From NCBI RefSeq assembly GCF_000011245.1, contig NC_004193.1:536501-600500 (forward strand): a DNA stretch of 64,000 bases. The letters run 5' to 3'. Source of the DNA: Oceanobacillus iheyensis HTE831 (GTDB lineage Bacteria > Bacillota > Bacilli > Bacillales > Amphibacillaceae). A program made the translations under genes and the position numbers. This document shows, in pieces, positions 54,482 through 63,095 of the stretch (position 1 is the first letter of the stretch; each line of letters starts with the position of its first letter). Under the pieces are notes generated by a model. The model saw only the letters and a program-made list of their open reading frames with translations, was not told the DNA's origin and ran no database searches.

Positions 54482-55348
54482 TTATACTTCCCCATTACAG
54501 AGTTGCTCGGTAGTTACTGAACCATCTTCTACAAAGTTGTTTTCTGGGTGGAAGCCGTTTTGTTCAAGCAATTCAGCTACTGTTCCATCTTCTTTTAGTT
54601 CTTTTAATTTCTCATTATAAGCATCACGTAGCTCTTCATTTTCTAAACTGAATGCTGCAGCACCATAACTAGGAACTCCATCAATAGGTGGTTGTTCAAA
54701 GGATTCTACAAGTTCAATTTCATCTGATTGTGCATTATCATAAGCCATGCGAACTGTCATTTCTGTACCTGTGGTAGCATCGACACGTCCAGATTGTACA
54801 GCTGCTAGAGTTGCTGGAATGTCTGCCGCTGTTTCAATTTGACTTGGATCGACTCCCATTTCTTCTAAGTAGCCAATTTCAGTTGCACCTTCCATAACAA
54901 CTACTTTGACATCAGGATTATCTGCTATATCTTGATAGCTTTCTAAACCGTGTGGATTTCCTGCTGTTACTACTAAACCCTCTCCATATTGCATAGTAGG
55001 TTCACTGAACAAAGCATTTTCACAACGGTCAGGTCGAATCGCCATTCCGGCAGTAATTGCATCGAATTGACCAGCCTGTACGCCAGGAATTAGTTCTTGC
55101 CAGTCAGAAAGTTTACCCTCTACATCATCAATTCCTAATTCTGCAAAAACTGCAGTTGCAATATCAACAGAAGCCCCAGTTAATTCACCATTATCATCTT
55201 CATATGCATAAGGAGCTTCGTTTGCAAAACCTACTTGAACAGTTCCTCCATCTTGTAAGTCTTCTAAACTTCCACTATCTGAACCGCAGGCAGCTAAGAA
55301 AACGAGCGTTGCACTAAGTATTAATACCGTTATTAACTTTTTCTTCAA
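54482..55348 (-). CDS. ehuB: Ectoine/hydroxyectoine-binding lipoprotein (EhuB-like)
   Basis: A 288-residue periplasmic-binding-protein-family lipoprotein: lipobox VFLAAC (Cys21), then GFANEAPYAYEDDNGELTG, the hinge segment QAGQFDAITAGMAIRPDRCENALFSEP, and VVMEGATEIGYL. The ANE.PYAY start and GM.I.P.RCE block match EhuB proteins more than generic glutamine or arginine binders. Translation starts at TTG, 9 nt after AGGAGG. First gene of ehuBCDA. Confidence 0.85.
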   Translation of the reverse strand: MKKKLITVLILSATLVFLAACGSDSGSLEDLQDGGTVQVGFANEAPYAYEDDNGELTGASVDIATAVFAELGIDDVEGKLSDWQELIPGVQAGQFDAITAGMAIRPDRCENALFSEPTMQYGEGLVVTAGNPHGLESYQDIADNPDVKVVVMEGATEIGYLEEMGVDPSQIETAADIPATLAAVQSGRVDATTGTEMTVRMAYDNAQSDEIELVESFEQPPIDGVPSYGAAAFSLENEELRDAYNEKLKELKEDGTVAELLEQNGFHPENNFVEDGSVTTEQLCNGEV

Positions 55349-55393
55349 CTTAATTGACCTCCTAGTATTTTTATATATTTATAAGAAAAAATA

Positions 55394-55449
55394 ACTATGA
55401 ATACGGTTTTGAATCTATTATCTCTAGTAAAATATCACCGCTTCATAGT
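55394..55449. promoter_or_regulatory. Inverted repeat around the ehuB promoter region
   Basis: ACTATGAA (55394-55401) and TTCATAGT (55442-55449) are perfect inverted arms 40 bp apart, with extra matching GG/CC inside. A possible -10 (GATAAT on the minus strand) lies between them. It may be a regulator site or looped operator; no regulator is encoded nearby. Confidence 0.4.
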
Positions 55450-55451
55450 CT

Positions 55452-55483
55452 AAAAAAAAGAATGCGGTGTTCGCCCAACATTC
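55452..55483 (-). terminator. Orphan terminator upstream of ehuB
   Basis: On the minus strand GAATGTTGGGCGAACACCGCATTC followed by eight T is a terminator-like hairpin about 105 bp before the ehuB start. No gene precedes it on that strand, so it may end a short leader RNA or read-through from the right. Confidence 0.45.
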
Positions 55484-55740
55484 GTTACTAAACATGTTAC
55501 AGAGATATGAAAAACTTCTCAAATGTGGTATATTCTGATAATTTGGAATTAAACTGTATATTTTTTAGTTTAAAGAATTTAATACGGTTTATACAGAGAT
55601 ATACTTATTTATAATGATAAATGCTTGGATATACACAGAATTTGCTCGAGAGAAGTGGATGGAATAAAAATATTGTGATTGAAAGAAATTTGTATATTCG
55701 ATACCCTAAAAGAAACAAGCGTAAAAAAGCGAGGGATAAT

Positions 55741-55911
55741 ATGTCTGGTTCGATGATAACTGTCATCATTGTTTCTGTAGTGGTAGTTGCTATGGTAATT
55801 GGATTATCGTTGCTAACCCTTTCTAAAGGGTATGGGTATAAGCATAAGGTTGATCCGCTTCCAGATGAGGAAGAAAATGATGAGAAGGAGAAAAAAACGA
55901 ATAACGATTAA
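55741..55911 (+). CDS. YtzI-like small membrane protein
   Basis: A 56-residue protein with one membrane helix (about 4-28, MITVIIVSVVVVAMVIGLSLL) and a charged tail starting GYKHKVDPLPDEE. The YKH-VDPLPDE block resembles B. subtilis YtzI. The start at 55741 follows AGGGA; the longer frame from 55621 is unlikely. Role unknown. Confidence 0.7.
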   Translation: MSGSMITVIIVSVVVVAMVIGLSLLTLSKGYGYKHKVDPLPDEEENDEKEKKTNND

Positions 55912-55917
55912 AAAACA

Positions 55918-55972
55918 AAACCATTCATGATACCAACTTAAAGATGTTCAAGTAAACATGAATGGTTCTTTA
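55918..55972. terminator. Terminator between the YtzI-like and CwlK-like genes
   Basis: AACCATTCATG and CATGAATGGTT pair across a 27-nt loop, with A-rich and T-rich flanks for both directions. Confidence 0.72.
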
Positions 55973-56530
55973 TTTATCTGGAGGCGGCCTATAGCCTTTT
56001 TGAAGTTCATTTATACTTAATCCGAATGTCATTTGAAGATGAGGATAATCCTTAAAGTGCTGCCAATCGCCTCCCCATTCAAAACCAATTTCTTTAGCAA
56101 TTTCAGCTACTTCAAACCAGTCGGATTCACCATTGTTATTACCATCGTAGTGTATATCCCAAAGCACATTGCCGTTATTATTTTTAATAGCATAATCAAT
56201 TGCTAGTCCATAATTATGATAGCTTTCTCCACCTTGAGCATGTGTTACAACGGTTCCTTCTGTGGTTCGTCCTCTTGCATAAAGTTCATCCTGTCTCTCT
56301 TTGGAGCGGACTTCATCCGTTATCATGACATCGATATCTTTCTTAGAAGCTTGATCAACCAGTTCGTTTTTAGCTTTTTCCACTACGGGGTGAAGTTCAG
56401 AAGCTTCAGTTGCTCCTTCCCCCACATAAATAGTTTCGGGTTGATTTGCTTCCTGATAAATCATAAAAACAATAGCTACAAAAAGGATAATGGGCACCCA
56501 AGTAGTTATAAAGTGTGTCAAGCCTCTCAT
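55970..56530 (-). CDS. CwlK-like peptidoglycan L-Ala-D-Glu endopeptidase (M15)
   Basis: A 186-residue protein with an N-terminal membrane anchor (about 9-25) and an M15 zinc peptidase domain. Metal motifs SYHNYGLAIDY (His and Asp) and HLQM with the WGGDW.HFKDYPHLQMTFG block are the CwlK signature. It should cut stem peptides of the cell wall outside the membrane. ATG start with GGAG upstream. Confidence 0.88.
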   Translation of the reverse strand: MRGLTHFITTWVPIILFVAIVFMIYQEANQPETIYVGEGATEASELHPVVEKAKNELVDQASKKDIDVMITDEVRSKERQDELYARGRTTEGTVVTHAQGGESYHNYGLAIDYAIKNNNGNVLWDIHYDGNNNGESDWFEVAEIAKEIGFEWGGDWQHFKDYPHLQMTFGLSINELQKGYRPPPDK

Positions 56531-56840
56531 TAAGCTTATTACTCCTTTTTTGACAAATTGAATGTCTCTAAAAGAATAACATGAATAGACTTGTAGAATA
56601 ATTAAATTAAACCTATTGAAGAAAAATTGTCACGATTTATCTATTTGATGGAAATCATTCCAATTTACGTTTAACTTGCCAATGAGACGTATAAAGGTGA
56701 TTGATTATATGAAAGCGTAATCATATAATGAAGTGAGGCTCATCATAATTTTCGATTCTGAAATTACTAGCATATACTTCTTAAGAATCGTGATTTACGA
56801 ATAATGACACAATTCGGCGATGATTAAAAGGGGGAGTAAA
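56531..56840. other. Intergenic gap before the PlsY-like gene
   Basis: AT-rich DNA with a short hairpin (GATTATATGAAAGCGTAATC, about 56701-56720). No ORF, riboswitch or repeat is recognised. It should hold promoters for the two divergent genes. Confidence 0.5.
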
Positions 56841-57464
56841 ATGTATTATGTAATTGCTAGTTTACTAGGATATATATTTGGCTGTATACATGGTTCCCAA
56901 ATCGTAGGTAAACTAAAAGGAATTAATATTAAAGACGGAGGAGTGAAGAATGCAGGTGCATCGAATACAACCATTTTATTAGGGTGGAAGTATGGAATTG
57001 TCGTAGCACTCATAGATATATTTAAAGCAACAGCCGCCATATTTCTATTATTAATATTACTTCAGGGAAATGCCATACCCACTCAAGAACAACATATTTA
57101 TATCTATTTAACCGCATTATTTGTTATTATAGGACATAACTACCCAATAACGATGCAGTTTAGTGGTGGAAAGGGAACTGCTTCTCTTGTCGGAGCTTTA
57201 ATTGCAATTGATTGGCGAATAGCATTAATTGGGATTGGAGTACTAATCCTATTTACGATCGCTACGGATTATTTGGCGGTCGGAGTTTTGAGTATGTATA
57301 TCTCATTCCTTATAACGACGTACTACATCTTTGGTTTAGCTCCATTTTTTATCGTAGTTGGGTTATCTGTGTTGAGTATTTATAAACATATTGAAAATTA
57401 TAAGCGGATAATAGGAAAAGAAGAAACAAAACTATCCAGTATGTTTGGTAAAAAAGCAAGTTAG
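56841..57464 (+). CDS. PlsY-family acyltransferase paralogue
   Basis: A 207-residue integral membrane protein with five or six helices. It keeps the PlsY motif order: GYIFGCIHGSQIVGK (motif 1), NAGASNTTILLGWK (motif 2) and FSGGKGTAS (motif 3). Motif 1 has GCIHG where canonical PlsY has GSIPFG, and motif 2 has NAGASN for N.GATN. It may be a second acyl-phosphate:glycerol-3-phosphate acyltransferase with altered specificity. AAGGGGGAG precedes the ATG at 56841. Confidence 0.82.
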   Translation: MYYVIASLLGYIFGCIHGSQIVGKLKGINIKDGGVKNAGASNTTILLGWKYGIVVALIDIFKATAAIFLLLILLQGNAIPTQEQHIYIYLTALFVIIGHNYPITMQFSGGKGTASLVGALIAIDWRIALIGIGVLILFTIATDYLAVGVLSMYISFLITTYYIFGLAPFFIVVGLSVLSIYKHIENYKRIIGKEETKLSSMFGKKAS

Positions 57465-57486
57465 AGATGGGAATGGAGGTATATCT

Positions 57487-57972
57487 TTGTTTGAGATTAT
57501 TATATGGATTATTATCGCACTATTATTTATCGCTAGTTTTATAGGTATTATTTTTCCAATTATACCTTCAGTTCTAGTAATCTGGATAGGTTTTATCCTT
57601 TATCAATTTGTTTTGAGCGGGGATCAATTAAATACTCTATTCTGGATAGCAATGATACTTATCACTATTTTATTATTTGGTGCTGATATTATCGCCAATA
57701 GTTATTTTGTACGACGTTTTGGAGGCAGTAAAACAGGGGAACGTGCAGCTGCAGTTGCGGTAATTATTGGATCTTTTATCACCCCTCCATTTGGAATTAT
57801 TTACGTACCTTTCTTCGTGGTATTGATAGTTGAAAAAATCCAAAATCGAACGTTAAAAGAAGCATTCCGATCAGCAATTGGTTCTCTTATTGGCTTCTTG
57901 GGAGGTTCGTTTGCAAAGATCGTCTTGCAGCTAATTATGATTATTTGGTTCTTTATTTTAATCTTGTTTTAA
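57487..57972 (+). CDS. DUF456 membrane protein (YqgC-like)
   Basis: A 161-residue protein with three to four membrane segments and the glycine-rich DUF456 core (FGGSKTGERAAAVAVIIGSFITPPFG). It begins at TTG 57487, 6 nt after GGAGGT; an earlier TTG at 57445 inside the PlsY-like gene has no ribosome site. It follows the PlsY-like gene by 22 bp and is probably co-transcribed. Function unknown. Confidence 0.8.
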   Translation: MFEIIIWIIIALLFIASFIGIIFPIIPSVLVIWIGFILYQFVLSGDQLNTLFWIAMILITILLFGADIIANSYFVRRFGGSKTGERAAAVAVIIGSFITPPFGIIYVPFFVVLIVEKIQNRTLKEAFRSAIGSLIGFLGGSFAKIVLQLIMIIWFFILILF

Positions 57973-57991
57973 GAAAGGGAGTTAAGAGTAG

Positions 57992-58543
57992 ATGAAAAAA
58001 AAGGCATTATTAAATATCGATTATACAATTGATTTTGTAGCAGAAGATGGTGCACTTACTACTGGAAAACCTGGACAAGCCATTGAAAGTAAAATTGTAC
58101 AAATAACGAAAGCCTTTGCTGATCAAGGAGATTATGTGGTTTTTGCTATTGATGCACATCAACCTGACGATGAGTATCATCCCGAACAACAACTATTTCC
58201 TCCCCATAATATAGTTGGAACAAAAGGTAGACAATTATTTGGAGAGTTAGAAACACTTTATCAACGTATAAAAGAACAGGAAAATGTCTATTACTTTGAT
58301 AAAACAAGATATAGTGCATTTGCTGGTACAGACTTAGAACTAAAGCTAAGAGAACGTGGAATTGAAGAAGTTCATCTTGTTGGAGTTTGTACTGATATAT
58401 GTGTTTTACATACAGCTGTAGATGCATATAATAAAGGATTTCGAATTGTCATCCATCAGGATGCAGTGGCTAGCTTTAATCAAGTGGGACATGAGTGGGC
58501 GCTCGGACATTTTGAACAGTCGATTGGTGCAGAGGTAAGATAG
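57992..58543 (+). CDS. pncA: Nicotinamidase
   Basis: A 183-residue isochorismatase-fold amidase. The catalytic triad is Asp10, Lys104 and Cys133 (GVCTDICV), with metal ligands Asp54, His56 and His63 in AIDAHQPDDEYH. It converts nicotinamide to nicotinate for NAD salvage. GGGAG lies before the ATG, 19 bp after the DUF456 gene. Confidence 0.92.
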   Translation: MKKKALLNIDYTIDFVAEDGALTTGKPGQAIESKIVQITKAFADQGDYVVFAIDAHQPDDEYHPEQQLFPPHNIVGTKGRQLFGELETLYQRIKEQENVYYFDKTRYSAFAGTDLELKLRERGIEEVHLVGVCTDICVLHTAVDAYNKGFRIVIHQDAVASFNQVGHEWALGHFEQSIGAEVR

Positions 58544-58599
58544 TCGCACACTTGACTTTCATAGCGTCTGACTATATATTTAAAACATAAATGAAACGT

Positions 58600-58827
58600 G
58601 GACGGAGACTAGTACTTTTATTTATCTAACACAGAGAGGAAGAGAATGCTGAGACTCTTCTATAGATAATTTTAGGAACCTATCTCTAGAGTTCGCCATC
58701 GAAAGGCTCTGCTATAAGATGTGCGCGGTGAAATCCGTTATCTACGTAAAGTGTGTATCCGATTTTGGATGCAAACAAGGGTGGTACCACCAGACCTCGG
58801 TCCCTTTTACGGATGGAGGATTTTTTG
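58600..58827 (+). promoter_or_regulatory. Proline T-box riboswitch of proS
   Basis: Stem I begins near 58600 (GACTAGTACTTTTATTTATC, then ACAGAGAGGAAGAGAATGCTGAG). The specifier context TTAGGAACCTATCTCTAGAG shows codon CCT (58679-58681) for proline. The T-box reads AAGGGTGGTACCACC at 58778-58792, and the terminator CCTCGGTCC/GGATGGAGG with a T-run ends at 58827. Confidence 0.9.
58795..58827 (+). terminator. Regulated terminator of the proS T-box
   Basis: CCTCGGTCC (58795-58803) pairs with GGATGGAGG (58811-58819), then ATTTTTT. It competes with the antiterminator carrying the T-box. Confidence 0.82.
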
Positions 58828-58860
58828 TGTTTTTTAATACATTTTAAATGAGTTAATTTC

Positions 58861-58904
58861 ATAATTGGAGAGTTCCTATTATACAAGAATAATGTTCCAA
58901 TTAT
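58861..58904 (+). other. Hairpin in the long spacer between T-box and proS
   Basis: ATAATTGGA (58861-58869) pairs with TCCAATTAT (58896-58904). It occupies the unusually long (about 180 nt) untranslated stretch between the T-box terminator and the proS start; role unknown. Confidence 0.4.
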
Positions 58905-59007
58905 AGAATATACTGGGCTTTGATTGGAAGGGAAAGTGTCGTCTTCGAATTTTATACAAGATCATATTATGAAATTGATTCAAATAGATGAAAATGAGGT
59001 GTAGGAA

Positions 59008-60444
59008 GTGGGAAAGAAAAATAAACAGTTCGTAGAAAAAATTACTGCGATGGAAGATGATTTTGCACAATGGTATACCGACGTTGTAAAGCAAGCAGAC
59101 TTGGTAGACTATGGACAAGTTAGAGGAACAATGATTATAAAACCGTATGGTTATGCAATTTGGGAAAATATCAAGAATGAATTGGATCGTATGTTTAAAG
59201 AAACGGGACATACAAATGTTGCCTTTCCTTTATTTATACCAGAAAGTTTGCTTCAAAAAGAGAAGGATCATGTAGAAGGATTTGCTCCTGAAGTTGCATG
59301 GGTAACCCATGGTGGAGAAGAAGAATTGACCGAACGTATTGCGGTTCGTCCAACATCAGAAGTGCTTTTCTGTGATTACTATTCCAATAATATTCATTCG
59401 TATCGTGATCTTCCAAAACTTTATAATCAATGGGGAAATGTAGTTCGTTGGGAAAAGACAACACGTCCATTCTTACGTTCTTCTGAATTCCATTGGCAAG
59501 AAGGTCATACTGCACATGCAACAGATGAAGAAGCAACCGAAGAAACAAATCGCATGTTAGAAACCTATGCAAAACTTGTAGAAGAGTATTTAGCTGTCCC
59601 AGTCCTAAAAGGAAGAAAGACAGATAAAGAAAAATTCGCTGGTGCAAAATTCACGCTTACGATTGAAGCATTGATGCATGACGGGAAAGCTTTGCAATCA
59701 GGAACGTCTCATCATTTTGGAACCGGATTTGCAGAAGCGTTTGATATTAATTATCTTGATAAAGATGGCAAGAGTCAATTTGTTCACCAAACTTCTTGGG
59801 GATTATCGACGCGTATTATGGGTGCTTTAATTATGGTACATGGAGATAATCGTGGACTTGTTGTTCCTCCAAAAATTGCTCCAACCCAGGCGATGATTGT
59901 TCCGATTGCCCAACATAAAGAAGGCGTACTTGATAAAGCTTACGAACTACGTGATAAATTAGCTAAGGTTGCGCGTGTGGATATTGACGGCAGCGATAAG
60001 ATGCCAGGGTGGAAGTTTAATGAGTATGAAATGAAGGGTATCCCTGTTCGTGTAGAGATGGGTCCAAAAGATATCGAAAAAGAACAGGTTGTACTTGTAC
60101 GACGTGATACGGGTGAGAAAGAGTTCGTACCAGTAGCAGAAGTAGAAACTCGTTTAGTTGAATTGCTTGATGAGGTTCAATCGAATTTATATCAACGTGC
60201 ACTAGATCATCGAAATGAGATGACTACTGTTGCAAAAGATATGGATGAATTTAAAGAGAAAATAGAAGAAGGCGGATTTATTAAAGCAATGTGGTGTGGA
60301 GATGTAAGTTGTGAGGAATCCATTAAAGAAGAAACAACCGCAACTTCTCGTTGCATTCCTTATGAAGAAGAAAAAGTAGCAGATACTTGTGTATGCTGTG
60401 GTAAAAAAGCAAAAGAATTAGTATATTGGGCTAGAGCATACTAA
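59008..60444 (+). CDS. proS: Prolyl-tRNA synthetase, archaeal/eukaryal type (type 3)
   Basis: A 478-residue class II synthetase without the bacterial INS editing domain. Motif 2 region ([26 protein letters not shown]), motif 3 ([17 protein letters not shown]) and a zinc-type C-terminal domain (CVCCGKKA) mark it as type 3 ProRS. GTG start after GAGGTG. A separate bacterial-type proS may exist elsewhere, as in Bacillus cereus. Under T-box control by uncharged tRNA-Pro. Confidence 0.95.
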   Translation: MGKKNKQFVEKITAMEDDFAQWYTDVVKQADLVDYGQVRGTMIIKPYGYAIWENIKNELDRMFKETGHTNVAFPLFIPESLLQKEKDHVEGFAPEVAWVTHGGEEELTERIAVRPTSEVLFCDYYSNNIHSYRDLPKLYNQWGNVVRWEKTTRPFLRSSEFHWQEGHTAHATDEEATEETNRMLETYAKLVEEYLAVPVLKGRKTDKEKFAGAKFTLTIEALMHDGKALQSGTSHHFGTGFAEAFDINYLDKDGKSQFVHQTSWGLSTRIMGALIMVHGDNRGLVVPPKIAPTQAMIVPIAQHKEGVLDKAYELRDKLAKVARVDIDGSDKMPGWKFNEYEMKGIPVRVEMGPKDIEKEQVVLVRRDTGEKEFVPVAEVETRLVELLDEVQSNLYQRALDHRNEMTTVAKDMDEFKEKIEEGGFIKAMWCGDVSCEESIKEETTATSRCIPYEEEKVADTCVCCGKKAKELVYWARAY

Positions 60445-60457
60445 GCTTTTGTAAATT

Positions 60458-60506
60458 AAAGTTGTGGCTTGGATAAAAGTATTATTGTCCCAGCCACAAC
60501 TTTTTA
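60458..60506 (+). terminator. Terminator of proS
   Basis: AAAGTTGTGGCT (60458-60469) pairs perfectly with AGCCACAACTTT (60492-60503), followed by TTT. Confidence 0.82.
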
Positions 60507-60507
60507 A

Positions 60508-60548
60508 TTGTCTAGCTGTGATAAACGGGCGCTTGCGCTTTTGTTATT
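60508..60548 (+). repeat. Structured intergenic repeat, internally deleted copy
   Basis: TTGTCTAGCTG is joined directly to ATAAACGGGCGCTTGCGCTTTTGTTATT. These correspond to the start and the 3' tail of the 188-342 element with the middle missing. The tail is identical over ACGGGCGCTTGCGCTTTTGT. Confidence 0.65.
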
Positions 60549-60555
60549 ACCAAAT

Positions 60556-60612
60556 ACCTTGCAATACAAGATAGTAAAATATATACTATTTATATATCTT
60601 GTATAACAAGGT
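60556..60612. promoter_or_regulatory. 57-bp interrupted palindrome upstream of the PadR gene
   Basis: ACCTTG (60556-60561) and ATACAAGAT (60564-60572) are mirrored by ATCTTGTAT (60596-60604) and CAAGGT (60607-60612), all centred on 60584. It is the likely PadR operator and covers the promoter region, 48 bp before the start codon. Confidence 0.7.
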
Positions 60613-60659
60613 ATAAGCAATCATGACATGCATTCTAGATAATATGTGGAGGCTATATA

Positions 60660-60989
60660 ATGTCACAAACACAAATGATGAAAGGGATACTAGATGGTTG
60701 TCTGCTCGCAATTATTCATGGTGAGGAATGCTATGGATACGAAATGGCTCAGAAGTTAAGCAAGTACGGATTTTATCATGTTAGTGAAGGAACAATTTAT
60801 CCGCTGCTTCTGAGAATGCAACGAGAAAATCTAGTTCAATCTGTAAAAAAAGCATCGACAGCTGGACCGCAAAGAAAGTATTATTCATTGACAGAAGAAG
60901 GGGAAAGGGAATTAGCAGAATTTATAACAAACTGGAATCAACTACAATTGAGTGTGAATGAGATATTACAAAAAGAAAGTGAGGATTAA
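60660..60989 (+). CDS. PadR-family transcriptional regulator
   Basis: A 109-residue winged-helix protein: LDGCLLAIIHGEECYGYEMAQKL, SEGTIYPLLLRMQRENLV and the wing GPQRKYYSLTEEGE are standard PadR. GTGGAGG precedes the ATG. It overlaps nothing but is 2 bp from the membrane protein gene, with which it forms the common PadR/membrane-partner pair. Probable autorepressor through the 60556-60612 palindrome. Confidence 0.9.
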   Translation: MSQTQMMKGILDGCLLAIIHGEECYGYEMAQKLSKYGFYHVSEGTIYPLLLRMQRENLVQSVKKASTAGPQRKYYSLTEEGERELAEFITNWNQLQLSVNEILQKESED

Positions 60990-60991
60990 CC

Positions 60992-61765
60992 ATGAGTACG
61001 GAATTGTTAAGTAAAGAAAGTGTTCGTTTTATAGAGAACCTACGATTATATTTATTTGCAAGCGGCAAAAAAACCGAAGAAATCGATGATATTGTAGAGG
61101 AATTAAAGGGTCACTTATTAGAAGCCGAAAAGTCAGGGAAGAATATCCATCAAGTTGTGGGGGATTCCCCAGAAGAATACATGCAAATGATCTCAAAAGA
61201 AATGAAAGTGGATATAAGATCTTGGATGATGTATTTACCATTAATTTTAATTGGAGGCATTTCCTTTAGTATATTTGGAAATTTATTGGAAGGGAGTAGT
61301 TTTACATTAAACTATAGTTTAATGCAGATCATAGGAATTGTGTTACATGGTATCTTCTTTCTAACGGGAACCGTGATTGCTTTTCGTTATGTTTCAAGAA
61401 AGCAAACGTTAGGAGTAAAACAATATGTGATTATTACAGTACCAGTTATTCTTAGTATGTTGTTTTATATTGCGGTGCTGTTTATCAACCATATATATCC
61501 ATCCCCAATGTATCATTTTAGTCTAACAACAAGTTTAATTGTTGCATCACTTGCGGCTATAGTGGTGATTGGTCTATCCATATGGGCGAAAACTGCTATT
61601 CTACCGTTTGTGTTAGTTGCGTTGCATTTGCCAAGTTATCTACTAATGTATACGAATATCAGCGAAGATAACCGATTAATTTTTGGTATGTTAATTAGTT
61701 ATCTACTGATTGGAGTCTATTTCTTTTTTGAATTCAGGCGAATGAAGGATGATACTAAAGAATGA
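60992..61765 (+). CDS. PadR-partner membrane protein with N-terminal HAAS/DUF1700-like domain
   Basis: A 257-residue protein. Residues 1-70 form a helical acidic domain (SKESVRFIENLRLYL, EEIDDIVEELKGHLLEAE, ESPEEYMQMI-like) found in proteins encoded beside PadR genes. Then come six or seven membrane helices from residue 78 on. Likely an envelope-stress or signalling component, but the function is not known. Confidence 0.75.
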   Translation: MSTELLSKESVRFIENLRLYLFASGKKTEEIDDIVEELKGHLLEAEKSGKNIHQVVGDSPEEYMQMISKEMKVDIRSWMMYLPLILIGGISFSIFGNLLEGSSFTLNYSLMQIIGIVLHGIFFLTGTVIAFRYVSRKQTLGVKQYVIITVPVILSMLFYIAVLFINHIYPSPMYHFSLTTSLIVASLAAIVVIGLSIWAKTAILPFVLVALHLPSYLLMYTNISEDNRLIFGMLISYLLIGVYFFFEFRRMKDDTKE

Positions 61766-61833
61766 TAGAATAAAAGTATAAATTTTTTGTTGGTGTATAT
61801 GGAGTGAGTGAATCTGTAATATGGAGGGCTAAA

Positions 61834-62997
61834 ATGAAGCAGCTTTTAAATCAGAAAATGGAAGAAATTATTCCGTCCCTAATCGATATTAGTGACCATT
61901 TATATTATCATCCAGAACTAGGTGATCAAGAATTTAAGTCAATGAAGCTCCTTACGAGTCTTCTAGAAAAGCATGGATTTCAAGTGCAAACAAATATTGT
62001 AGAAAGACAGACTGCATTCCATGCAACTTTTTCGGGGGCACAAACTGGACCAAATATTGCTTATCTAGCAGAATACGATGCATTGCCAGGTGTTGGACAT
62101 GGATGTGGCCATAATTTAATCGGAACAATGAGTGTTGGAGCTGCTATTGCTCTAAGTAAGCTCATGTCTGAAGTTGGAGGAACGGTGCATGTATTCGGAA
62201 CACCTGCTGAAGAAACGAATGGAGCCAAGGTTCCGATGAGTGAACAAGGTATTTTTGATGAATTAGATGCCGCAATGATTCTTCATCCTGGAGATGTATC
62301 TCATGAAAGTGGTGATGCTTTGGCGATGGATGCGTTACAGTTTAGCTATACAGGTAAACCTGCACATGCAGCGGCTGCGCCTGAACAGGGAATTAATGCC
62401 TTAGACAGCGTGATTCAGTTGTTTAACGGCATTAACGCTCTACGACAGCATGTAACAAGTGATGTTCGAATGCATGGAATTATTACAGAGGGTGGTGTAG
62501 CAGCGAATGTCGTACCGGAAAAGGCGACCGCTCAGTTTTATATTCGTGCAAAGGATCGTAATTACTTAAATCGCGTGGTCGATCAAGTGAGAGATATTGC
62601 AATTGGAGCTGCAGCTATGACAGGTGCATCATTAGAAATAACAAACTATGAGTTAAGCTATGATAATATGATTACCAACCAACGATTATCAGAGGTATTC
62701 ACGAAGAATTTAAAAGAAACAAGTGAACTTCCCGTACATCCTCAAAAAGAATCCTATGGATCTATTGATATGGGAAATGTAAGTCAAGTTGTACCAGCAA
62801 TTCATCCTTATATTGGGATGAACAAGTCCGGGATTATTGCACATACAACAGAGTTTGCTGATCAGACGATAACAGATGATGGACATAAAACGTTATATGA
62901 TGGTGCACTATCGCTTGCGAAGACAGGGTATGATTTATTAACCGATAAAGCGTTACTTCATTCAGTTCGACAAGAGTTTACTCAATTGAAGAAATAA
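61834..62997 (+). CDS. M20-family amidohydrolase (AbgB/PM20D2-like)
   Basis: A 387-residue M20D peptidase-like enzyme. Metal-binding EYDALPGVGHGCGHN near residues 78-92, the FGTPAEET catalytic glutamates, the ILHPGD histidine and the dimerisation domain with KPAHAAAAPEQGINALD are all present. Relatives hydrolyse aminobenzoyl-glutamate or N-acyl amino acids; substrate uncertain. Start at 61834 after ATGGAGGG. Confidence 0.87.
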   Translation: MKQLLNQKMEEIIPSLIDISDHLYYHPELGDQEFKSMKLLTSLLEKHGFQVQTNIVERQTAFHATFSGAQTGPNIAYLAEYDALPGVGHGCGHNLIGTMSVGAAIALSKLMSEVGGTVHVFGTPAEETNGAKVPMSEQGIFDELDAAMILHPGDVSHESGDALAMDALQFSYTGKPAHAAAAPEQGINALDSVIQLFNGINALRQHVTSDVRMHGIITEGGVAANVVPEKATAQFYIRAKDRNYLNRVVDQVRDIAIGAAAMTGASLEITNYELSYDNMITNQRLSEVFTKNLKETSELPVHPQKESYGSIDMGNVSQVVPAIHPYIGMNKSGIIAHTTEFADQTITDDGHKTLYDGALSLAKTGYDLLTDKALLHSVRQEFTQLKK

Positions 62998-63036
62998 AGC
63001 ACGTGGGGTAGACAATACAGTTTGATTTTAAAAAAA

Positions 63037-63095
63037 GCTCGGTGAGTCTGCGATTTGCTAAAAAGCAGTCGTTGACTCACCGGATCTCTTTTTAT
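63037..63095. terminator. Terminator between the M20 and glutathione peroxidase genes
   Basis: CGGTGAGT and ACTCACCG pair, with inner CGA/TCG and GCT/AGC pairs. Flanked by an A-run on the left and a T-rich run on the right. Confidence 0.72.
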
